DNA of 64,000 bases from the NCBI GenBank assembly GCA_033964015.1, contig JAWWUD010000102.1:62001-126000 (forward strand), written 5' to 3'. Made by a program: the position numbers and the translations under genes. The notes under the pieces are model-generated. The model was not told where the DNA came from, did not search any database, and saw nothing but the letters and a program-made list of their open reading frames with translations. Shown piece after piece: positions 25,901-37,900 of this stretch (positions are counted from its first letter, which is position 1; each line of letters starts with the position of its first letter). The stretch comes from Scolanthus callimorphus (taxonomy: Eukaryota; Cnidaria; Anthozoa; Actiniaria; Edwardsiidae).

Positions 25901-28900
25901 TCGCCTGATTCCACCTGTCTCGACATTGTTTATTCTGGAAATCACAAAAACCTCATCCAATAATTGCTTATGAGCAGCCGCCTACTTCAAAACATTATAT
26001 CGGGATATGAAAATCTATCGGGGATGTAAATGACTCATATTTGCATTTTCTGGTCTGCATTTTCCGGTCTGCATTTTCTGGTATGCATTTTGGACCTGCC
26101 GCACTCCTATCATTTATTTTTTCAATGATATGTACTTGCCTTCCAATAGAAGGCCACTTTGTGAGGCAGTGGCATAGCCAGGAATTTCTGAATGCTCTGG
26201 ATCATCTGCACCTCAAAGCTTGAAATACATCACCATTTTGGGAACCAAAAAAGGAAATGAAATTCTCCCTCGGCATTAGTCTCATTCAAGATGTTATAGA
26301 TTTTTTTGTTATTATCACTTTTTATGAATGAAAAAATATACAGATGACTTGAATGTACTAAAACATAACTGGTGGGAAATTTGTATAGAGCATGTGCTCG
26401 TCAAAGTGAGGCCAGGCTTGTGAGCTTATGCTAGCATTGCATTCCTGCCAAATGTGTGGGCAGGTTAATTCGTTCTTTGTTTTACTGCATCTGCACGGAT
26501 TATTTGTTGGGGTCAATACTGCCTAACAAAAGAAGTTTTGCATGATTGGACATCCAGAAGTAAAATAAGCCCAATTTTATAATTAAATCAATAATTATTA
26601 TATGAACATATTCAAGAAACTAGCATTTGCACCAGAACCAAGCTTTCTCATGTTCATACTTGCATTGGAACTGACCTATTCTTGCAAGTTTCATCGGCTG
26701 AAAAAATCATCTTGGTATATTTTGAGGGCCGTTTATACCTTCACTCGCCACAAAATCAAGCATTGTCAACTCCTGACGTTCTATCATGCGAAACTTCTTT
26801 TGTTGGGCGGTCTTGATCCAAAAAATAAATCTGTGCCAAGGGACCGTTCATTTTTTATCAGGGAGAGGGGGCTGGTGGAAATGAGAGGGGGGGGGGAGTC
26901 ACCCAAAGAAATACAGCCTCAAAGGGGGGGTCACCCCAAAAAATACGCCACTAAAGGGGGGTCACACAAAAAAATACAAGCACATAACAGGGAGGAAACG
27001 AAAAGTTTGTATTTTTTACAGAATGCAATATGTTATATGTTTCTAATTTCACTCAATACTTAATTAAAATTTCGGTGCGCTTTGCACGCATGCAGAATTT
27101 AACATCTAATATGCACTGATAGGCCTGCCGGGTAGTCTCTATGTTTGAAAGAACACACCTTAGGTAAGCGTGAGTTCAACGTTTAGTCATTTCGGCCGCG
27201 CTTCACGCACATGAATAATAATAATTTCTTCATTTGCGAAGCGCATGAAAAATATTACCTAAAAGCTCAGGAGCCCTTCACTAGGAGCTTTCATATAACC
27301 TATATAATTGGTGTCTTTCCTGGGCTCCTGACAGGCTTTGTTTACTATACACAAAAAACCTTCATCTACCCTTTTTCTGAGGCTTGATGAAATGCGGTTA
27401 TCAAAAATTGGGCACGCTTCGCGCGCAAAGAAAGAATTATGTGACCCCCTCTTTATGTAAAATGTCTTCTACTAGGTCAAATAGGGGACCTGAGGTGGGT
27501 GTCACGAAAACGTTTAATAGTTCTGAGGGGGGATCGGTTCCTTAGCTTTGACAGAAGTAAGAAAAATGTTAACAAGAATGAGACTGCATCATTTAGGCAA
27601 GAGTCTATCTTACAGTGCAAGCATTTATAAGAGGGGGGAGGGGGGAGGGGGGAGGGGGGGGGGGGCACCAGAAAAAATACATTAGATTTTGGGGGGCCAC
27701 CTAAAAAAATACGGACATGAAAGGGGGGCCACCCATAATAAAACAAAAAAACTAATTTACCCGGAGCATGAAAATTTGCCAGGAATGCAACGTCTGCACA
27801 GACTTGCAAGCCTGCCCTCTTATCTGCGCCGGCATTCATTGTCAGCGCCGACACATTTACCACCTGCCCTAAAAACATAACATTACATTGAAGATAAGTG
27901 TATTTGTGTATGTTATTTTTTTATTATTATGTATAAATTATTATTATTCATTCAACATATTTTCACGCTTCTGATTGGTTGAGCACCACCAGTAAATTCT
28001 TGATGGCAAACTGCCTGCTCTCTCAATAAATTAAAGCCGGGAAATTAATTTTGAATGGGCAATAAAACAATTAAAAGTTGGCAGAATTGCAGGCAGAATT
28101 CCAAGCTTGAAAACCCCTCGCCCATTCAGAATTTCCAAATGCCGGCCGTCTCCGGGTATATATTTTCTGGAATTGCCAAATATTTATAAATTAACTCTAC
28201 AATCTTGAATAAGATCAATATCGAGGGAGAATTGAGTATAGTTTTGGTTCCCAGAATGTAACCAGATCAGGATCCAGAGCATGCTAGGGACTCCTCACAA
28301 AGTGGTCTTCTATCGGTAGGCAAGTGGGGCGGGTGGGGGTGTGGGAATGATAAAACCCCATTATTATTGAAAAAAAAAATGATGATAGGAGTGCCTGATA
28401 CAGGCATAAGATATATAGGGCATAAAAGTACTACTTTTTTTTTGGGGGGGGGGGGTCAATACTGTTGAAGTTTTATTTTTCATCTTTCCTTCTATGCTTT
28501 GTTACCAAATGTTTTATACAATTAACATTCCTTTACTAATATCTGATGTGCCAAAAAATGCAATTGAAAAAGATAAAATTAACCAATTACATGATAAAAA
28601 AGAAATGATTTTATTTACCCTTGATTTGATGAACTCATTATTTTTGTGCCAAAAACAATGGTTCCAGTATGTTCAGCTTACTAAAGTATCCACATAGCCA
28701 TGTATGTTTTACATAAGACTGGTAAATAAAAGATCTGTCTTCAAGGCTCATCAGACTTACCGGTGTTATCATCTTTCAGTTTCAGTGACACAACAGCAGC
28801 CAGAGGTGGCTTTTAGATAGACCATACCATCACACAAGTAAAACATAGTTAGAGCGGTTTTCACATGACTGTTGTGAGTAATTACAAACTACTTGGTAAT

Positions 28901-31900
28901 TGCTATTGGTTTTGGTTGTGAGTGGATGAGAGCATGATTTTTGATCCTTCAGCCAATCAGATCAAGCAGAAAAAATAATTACACAGTTAACACAATTGGG
29001 CAGTCGCAAAAAAATTCGCACCCCCCCTGTTGAGGACCCCGGTTGGATTTCCTGGGTGGGTGGTCAAAATGGAGCTCGGAATTCCAGGGTGGGTGGTCAA
29101 AGTAGAGCTTGGAATTCCAGGGTGGGCACCCTTAAAATATGAAATTCCAGGGTGGGTAAGCGCAATTTCCAGGGTGGTCATGAGAAAATCACTGGAATTC
29201 CAGGGTGGGTGGTTCAAATTTAAAAAATCCAGGGTGGGTAGCTGTGACTCGGGTCCTCAACAGGGGGGTGCGGATTTTTTTTGCGACTGCCCATTACTTG
29301 TAATTACTTCGCTCGCAAAAAGGAGAGATTGTGAATGAACCTTGCTCTCTGATTGGTTTGTTTTCTAATTTCTATTGCATTTGATGGGATAGTGAATTAC
29401 TGATTTGCTTTAATGACAGTCATGTGAAAACCGCTATACAGTTTATTTTACTATAAATACTTGTCAATAGAATCGAGAGCATATGACGCTAAATCAATTT
29501 TTGGTACTCTTAAAGATTATGATTAGAGAAATTGGGTATGATCCGATAAATAGCTGTGAAGTAGCCTGCGAACATCCGGTACACACGAGCTTAGGGTTAA
29601 GCTCGCGTGTACCGGATGTTCGTAGGCTACTGTAAAGTTATGGCATTGATAACTTTCTGTTTTGCATGCTGAAGATGACCTTCTGAGTCTCTTTCTCAAT
29701 GTGTGTCAAATGTCTGATTTGCTTGAAATATAAACTCCTTGTGTTATTCAATGTATAATAAGTTTGGTTAAGTATGTGCTACACAATCGTGCATTGGGAG
29801 GGGGTAGTCCCCAGGGTGGTCCACTTGGTTGCAATCAAAGCAGAAGACTGTTCAAGTTTTAATTCACGCAATCCCGCTATAAATTAAATTTGAGCTTGTA
29901 ATCTAATTATTAAGTATTGGAGGATCGTAGGATCCTAAAAATATCCATACTCATTCCTCCATGGTTTGTTTTGTACAATAACACTAACATTTTCAATAAA
30001 TTTGGTGATTTTGGAATGACACATTTTAGTAAAAATGGTTTCAATAAAAAAATGTCACATAACGTTTTTCTCCTTACCCTTTGCTATAGTATCATTCCAT
30101 TACAATACCTTAAATGGGAACCCTTTTCCATTCACATGGAACAAATATGCAACTGGGAGCTCCGCTTTTAGCCAGTGGCTAAATCTATATATTACTAAAA
30201 AATGCCTCATGAAGTACGATTTTCCGAAAGTTCGTCTAGTCTATTTTGTGCAAAAGCCTTGTGTATTGTAAACTAATGTGGCAGAACAGGAGGCAACGGT
30301 GGAATGCAGGAGAGCTGGCATCTTTGCAAATGCCCTTCTAAATCCCACAAATACTTTTTCATGTGATAGGGTGGTCAGTGGGATATTGATTCTCTTGACC
30401 GAGTATGTCAGGGTGTGCTTGCCTTGCTCCTGTCACTCAAGAAGTGTCCCATGATTCGCTATCAGCAGTCCTCAGAGCTTGCACACAGACTGGCTGAGAA
30501 CATCCGGGTGAGTGAATTAAACTGAAACAGTTTATAGCTCAATTTTTCATTTTTGTTACACAGAACATAGACTGCATGCAGTCCCTTCTTTGGCGAACGT
30601 CCGTGAAAACGCTGAGCGCGTGATAAAACGAGCGCAGATGGCTTGAAGTAAGGAAAGCACGAGTGAGAGCTGAAGGCGCGAGAACGCGCCGCAGGGAAAA
30701 ACGTCACACGCCTTCAGCACTCCTCTGGCTTTTCACGCGCTCGTTTCATTCGTGTCGTTTTCGCGGATGTTCGCCAAAGAAGAGACTGCAAGCAGTCTAT
30801 AAGTAGTATATAGTGTGGATATGAGTCTACCATTTATGAGTCTACCATTTATGAGTCTACTTTTATGAGTCTACTTTTATGAGTCTACCATTTATGAGTC
30901 TACTTTTATGAGTCTACCATTTATGTGTCTACCATTTATGAGTCTACTTTTATGAGTCTACCATTTATGAGTCTACTTTTATGAGTCTACTTTTATGAGT
31001 CTCACATCGTCTCGCATCTATAAAAGCTGATGTGTGAGCGATGTTAGGTATTCAGTTGGCAGAGGTTGTAGAGTAATGAAGTGTTTTTGTGATTACGAAG
31101 CAAAGCAAGTAGGAGACGTGTACAAGTGTGGTTGTCCTTTGGATTATTCGAAGAAGGTGATTGGTTGTCATTTTTACTTTACGGCATCGGACGCTAAAGC
31201 TGTACGAGAAGCTATTCCTGAAGGCACATCGCTGAGTGTGTTTCCAACGTGTGACCACGACTTGATTTGTCGCGTTGGTGTCGGGAAAAGAGACTGGAAC
31301 GAAGGTCGTGTGTATTTGCTTGTGACGTCCGTGCTCCAAATCCCAAGTGTGATTCGTTTCTTTGGGCTGAAGAACCCAAGAAGAAGCGTCAGAAAGTATG
31401 GAACCCGATGCAAAAAAGTTAGATGATGATGAGCAAGCGGATATGGATGTGTTGGATTCTTATTCGATCATGGAACTGTTGGACGAATTTGTAGTATCCA
31501 TGATATGGGAAGGAATGCATCGTAAAAGGAATGTGGACTGTGAAGGATGTAAAGTGGACCATCCCAGTCAGAATCGTCATCAGTGTTTGAGGTTGAACGG
31601 TGACGATCTATGGCCAGAGTATTACAATGTGGTTCGTGATATGTTTCGCAATTCCATGGAGAAGGTTTGGGAAGGAGTGCAAAAGTTGTCGGCTGGCATT
31701 AAAGTAACGATTCAAGAGAATTGGCGTCGCTACATCGAAGGCGAATTGGAATTCCTTGGCGAAATGAAAGCAAAGGACCTGTTTAGCGAGTTGTTTTCTC
31801 CTCACACTACTGCTATTGCGAAAGCAGCCGAGGAGACATGTATTGAAGTGTTTAATAAGGACGATTAAGAACATTTGAACATTTTATTAAGTATAAGTTG

Positions 31901-34900
31901 TAATACAAAGGAGTATTAATAAAAAAAAGTGTTCTTCTCAAATGTTGTTGTTTTTTTATCGACGTAATAGGCGATTAAACATAGAAGAGAGTCGTTCATG
32001 TCGATGGCGACGACGACGAGGAGGATAATCATAATTCATGAATAATGCTTGAGATGCAGGTATGGTGAATACAATGTCAAAAGTAATGATTCCACTGTCA
32101 TCAATGTCAAAAGCAATCGCTCCATTATCTATAAAAGAAATAAAAAAGTTTACATAGGTACAATTCTGATACCCCATTTGGTCATTGGTTCTGCCTCTGT
32201 ATAGATAGTCCCATGTCGTAGACGTCGACTTGTCACGGGTATTATGACATCAGTCACTTTATAATAATGTCGTTGATATTGCCCATCATTACGGTGTACA
32301 CGAAAGGAGATGGTGTTATCGCCATAGATTAAAATTCCATCGTCACGAAATCTTTCCCTCAGTATACTAGAGGAAAATGTATACCATACACTTCTTTTTC
32401 CTATGCGTAGCAGATTTAAAAGATACGGGCAGCTTCTCATTTGTGAAGGAATAAAATTGAAGAGTTCATCAAGATCATTATTTGATCGATCATCCAGTAT
32501 AAATGGTGGAGGTTCATCATCATCATCATCATCATCCGTAGGAATATAATCAGTAGTATCATCATCCGTAGCATTCCTACCTACGGAGAAAACAGAGTTC
32601 ATCAGATGGCATCATATGTGATTAACCATTCGGATTCTGGTAGTACATCTATATAGATGACAGTCCCTTCTGGACATGCAGTTACCACTGGGATTTTGAC
32701 ATGAGTCACTTTTAAAAAATTTCGTGGCCATCGTCTACCATCGAGGTATACAGGTAACGAGATGCCGTATTTGTCGTGGTATATTTCAACTCCATCCACA
32801 CGAAATCCCTCCTCACGAAATCTATTCAACAGTTCCCCAGCTGAAAATTGTGCCCACAATCCTCTTGTTCCATTTGTAGTAGTCCGGTTAGATAGGAGCT
32901 GGTTCTCAATTCTTCACGAGATAAACCGAATAGGTCATAGCTACGTCTTCGATGACTATCATCAAGTAAAAATTGTGTAGGTTCGATAGGTTCGAATGAA
33001 GGCATGGAGGAATGGATTGGAACGGCAGAGGGGTGCTCGTCATCATCCTCATCATCTGTAGCATTCCTACCTTCGAACGGCGACGAGGGAGGTGATGGTG
33101 GTTGCGTTGGTGGATCTCCTCTTCGGCGCTGTACACGTCTACAATGAGGGCATGTGGTTTCATGTTGTTGTCGTTGATGCCATTGTGTCAAGCATCGTAG
33201 ATGACATTGTTTATGACAGCATTCCATAACTTCGAGTTTGTTGTCGCCATCTTTTTCTTCTTCTCCTTGTTTTGCTAAACAAATAACACAACAAAGTTCT
33301 GAAGCTTCTTCTTCCTTGTTGTCACTCATGATCTTCACGTGTCGACGTCAGCTCCAGAACTGAACTGAATTCGTCAAATTTCTCCTTTATATACTTTTTT
33401 GGATGATGTCATCGGATCGAAATCCACCAATCAGAAGGCTAGAATTTGGATTTCAACCAATCAGATGGCGTGCTTAACGCACCAATCAAATTACAGGGAT
33501 TTTGAGTTCCAAAGGTCAGGGTCCAAAGTCCAAAGGTCAATTTATCAGCGGATCGAAATCCACCAATCACATTTGAGTATTTTGATGCTGACGTCCGAGG
33601 AAACAGGATCAAGGTCATCGAAGGTCATCAGAGTCCAAAGGTCAATTTACAAGCGGATCGAAATCCACCAATCAGAAGGCTAGAATTTGGATTTCAACCA
33701 ATCAGAATGCGTGCTTAACGCACCAATCAAATTACAGGGATTTCGATCCGATGACGTCATCCCACTATTATAAAAGGCGTGAGCTCAGTTTGAGATCACA
33801 GTCGTCCTCTGCTCGTCGTGATAGGAAGAAGAAGAAAGATGTCGGGATCAAGTGAAGCGGATGATGTAGAAGATGCACTTCGAATATTTAAGAACATGTT
33901 AGAAGAAGAAGAAGAAGAAGAAGTAATGGCGGCGAGAGAAGAACAACAAGAAACATCTCTGGGGGATTTGTTGGAAGGAGAACAGAGAGAATTGTATGAT
34001 TTAATCGAGGAACTACAACCTACTTGGATGGAACAATTTGAGTTGGGAGAATTCATTGATCAATCACCACCACCACCACCACCACCACCGTCACCAGAGC
34101 TTCCTACTAATGAGTTCCTCGATTGGATTCTACAAGAGGATGGTGACGTCGATATGGCACAAAGTGTTGAAGAGCTCTTTGAGCGGCATTTGAATGACCA
34201 ACCACCACAGCCACAACCACAAGTGGAAGTAGTAGAGGAAGGATTTGTTGATGATTTTATCGCGTGGATGATGCAAGATGATGTTGATATGACAAAAAGT
34301 TTTGAAGAGCTATACCAGCAGTATTTGGATATGACGGCTCATAGACCACAAACACCAGGGCCATTACCACCACCGTCGCCACCCCAAGATGTTGACAATC
34401 AACCACTGCCAGCACCACTACCATCACAGCCAATACCGTCGCCACCACCACTACCGCCGTCACCACAAGATGTTGACAATCAAATTGGAAGAGGTGTCAA
34501 ACGCACCCATGATGAGCAAGAGGAGGAGGAGGAAGAGGAGGAGGATGGTATTTCGTACCAATTGAATGAAGTCCACACTCGTCATTCGCGTAAGATGAAA
34601 ACCGATTGTTCTGATTATGATTTAAACATCAATCTTCCTTTACGGTCAACTGTCCAAGAAGCCATGCAAGATGTAGAACGTGTTCTTGACAGCGTGTTAG
34701 AAGAAACGCTCAAAGGTGTACCTAACAAGGACTTTGCTCGCGTGACCTTAAATGCTCCAGCTCTGAAGAATCCCATATCGTTACCGTTTATGCTACGGGA
34801 ACAGTTGACACCGCAAAGGATTATGGGACAGATTGAAACCATTGTACAATCTAACGAGGAATTTGTTATCAATGGACAGTTTCAGTTGCACGTGATACGA

Positions 34901-37900
34901 GCACGTACACCCCGTGGTGGTCATGGTGGATATGATGATGATGATGATACTACTGATGACGATGATACTACTGATGATGATGATGACGATGATGTCCCAG
35001 CTGGTGAGAAGAAGAAGAAGCACTCTAAGAAGAATAAGAGGACCTTGGATTGTGCGGATGCGGAGACATGGGCAAAGATGAAGAGATCTATAGTTCGAGT
35101 ACGTAATCAGGATAATCTTTGTGCTGCACGTGCGATCGCGATTGGAATCGCCTTCCATACCGGAACAACACGGGAGTATAAGGCCATGTATAGACAGCAG
35201 ACAGGAAACAGAGATAATCGTACACAGCTTAAAAGAGCGAAAGAGTTGCACCAACAAGCTGGCGTCCCTGAAGGAGAGTGCGGTATTGAAGAACTGAAAA
35301 AGTTCCAAACGTATTTGGCTCCACAAGGGTTCAAGCTCTACCTCGTGTCTAGAGAACACATGTATGGTATTATTTGGCAAGGTGCTTTGGAGGAGGAGCC
35401 TAAATATCATTTGTACTTGTGCCTTGAAGGAGCCCATTACCATTTTATCACTAAAATGAATGGCCTCCTGGGAAGAAGCTACTTCTGTATCAAATGTAAC
35501 AAGGGCTACTCAAATCCAGCCACGCACAAATGCAATATCCGATGTAGTGCTTGTGGTGAAAAGAACTGTTCTCCTCAGAGTGTCGATGATGATGATGATG
35601 CCATACGATGGAACTGGCAACATTGTACCGACTGTAACCGTTACTTCCGTACGCAACAATGTTTTGACAACCATCGTCGCGTGAAAAAGCATGGTCCCGC
35701 GAATAATCGTAAGGAATGGTCACAGTGTCAAAAGATACACAAGTGTGAAGAATGTCTTACGAGGTTTGATGTCTTAGACAAGAGACGGGAAGGCAAACCT
35801 CACAAGTGTGGTGAATACGTGTGTCACGTCTGCAAAAAGATGGTCGACAAGGATCACTTATGTTATGTTCCCGTAGGAGCAGCAGCAGCAGTGACAGGAC
35901 GGAAGAAGAACGATGAGGAGGATCAACTGCGGCTCATCATCTTTGATTTTGAGGCTCAACCCCTGGGTACGCAACATCGGGTCAATTTTGTGGGTGTCCA
36001 GAAACTGTGTGAGGACTGTCGTGATCTACCCTTAGACTCACATCCTACTTGTGACACTTGCGGATTGCGTAAACGTGGTTTCCAAGGGGAACAAGCTCTG
36101 GACGAGTTTTGTCAATGGTTGTTTGGTGGAAGCAATGCAGGATACACGTGTTTGGCACACAACTTTAAAGGGTACGATTCCTATCCTATCTTGGAGTACT
36201 TGTTCAAGAATGCATTAAGGCCTACTGTTATTTTTAATGGAGGAAAGATCATGATGCTCGGACTCCCCGATCTCAAGATCAGTATGAAGTGCACGTTGAA
36301 TTACCTCCAGATGGCATTGCGTCAACTTCCCAAAGCTATGGGATTTGATCAAGAGGTACGCAAAGGCGACTTTCCACATTTCTTCAACACCCCAGAGAAC
36401 CAAACGTACGTGGGACCTATGCCTGATCTCAAGTATTATGGCATTGAAAACATGACGATGAAAGATGCTGATGCGTTACGCACGTGGTACGAGAACGAAG
36501 TCGCACGTGGTGCCGTGTTCAATTTCCAAGAAGAACTGGCGTCTTATTGTCATCAAGACGTTGAAGTGCTAAAGAAAGCTGTGTTGGCCTTTGACAAGCT
36601 TACCATGGCAACGGGTGACGTCCATCCGTTTCACACGTCGGTCACCATTGCATCGTTGTGCAGTCGTATTTTGCGCACCAAATTTCTCAAGGCCAACACC
36701 GTTGCTGTGATTCCTGCTCAAGGATACCGTGGACGCGACGTGCACTCGCTCAAAGCATTGCAGTGGCTCGAGTACAGGCACATCACTGATGGAGTGCACA
36801 TTCCTCACGCTGGCACGAGCGAAGGGGAATTCAAGGTGGGACGGTACAAGGTCGACGGGTATGCAGAGAGTACTCATACCGTGTACCAATACCATGGCTG
36901 TCTCTATCACGGATGTCCCAAGTGCTACACGAAGGACACGAGGAATCCTTTCTCTGGCACTACTATGGGTGATCTCTACCATGACACGTGCAACGTGCGC
37001 ACCTTTATTACTCGGGCTGGTTACCACCTCGTGGAAGTGTGGGAATGTGAGTTTGATCGTGAACTGACAGCAACTCCTAGGATACAAGCGATGGTCGGTG
37101 ACGTGGAGAAGTGCAAGCCCTTGGAACCCCGAGAGAGTTTCTTTGGTGGACGTACCAATGCAATCCGTTTACGATGCGAAGCCAAGGATGACGAGCAACT
37201 CCACTATTACGATTTCACGTCGTTGTATCCGTACGTGAATGTCACGTGTGAGTACCCTGTGGGACATCCAGAAGTTCTGGTGAACGACGAGATCCAACAA
37301 GACCTGCATCTGTATCGCGGATTGATGAAAGTACGTGTCCTTCCACCCAAAGATGTTTACTTCCCAGTGCTTCCCGTACGCATCAGCGACAAGCTGATGT
37401 TTCCCTTGTGTCACACCTGTGCTCAAGAAGAGAACCAAGATCATCCATGCACGCACACTGAGGAAGAACGCGCTTTTACCGGCACGTGGAACTGTTCAAA
37501 GCTCTGGAGAAAGGGTATAAAGTGATGAAAGTGTATGAGGTGTGGCACTGGGCTCAATGGGAACGCTTGTTCGAAGAGTACATCAAGACGTTTCTCAAGT
37601 ACAAGCAAGAAGCTTCAGGATGGCCGAGTTGGTGCGAGACGGAAGAAGACAAGGTCCGGTACGTGGAACAGTATGAAGAACATCAAGGCATTCGATTGGA
37701 TCGTGAGCGTATCGAGAAGAATCCAGGTCTCCGCTCTGTCGCCAAAATGTTCCTGAATTGCATGTGGGGAAAATTTGGCGAGCAATCGAATCGGAGACGT
37801 ACCGAGTACGTGGAAAGTCCAGAAAAGTACTTCGATCTGATGACAGACGACAGCATCGAAGTGAGTGATGTGTTGATCGTGAACGACGATACGGTCCAGA

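Noticed and set aside
26602..27063. 153-codon open frame
   Set aside because: The second half is the 'aaaggggggtcacc' minisatellite; the first half is AT-rich without motif.
30821..30995. CRISPR-like array
   Set aside because: Units of 14-15 bp without spacers, mirrored at the other end of a Polinton: these are sub-repeats of a terminal inverted repeat in a eukaryotic genome.
31034..31075. Start of the GRF gene inside the inverted repeat
   Set aside because: The frame has no ATG there and the segment precedes the likely transcription start.
31919..31970. Functional gene in the gap between ORF2 and RING-1
   Set aside because: Only interleaved polyadenylation signals are present.
34257..35443. 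Long minus-strand open frames opposite polB (up to 216 codons)
   Set aside because: They are composition-driven shadows of the polymerase gene (Asp/Glu and Pro repeats read backwards) with no domain.
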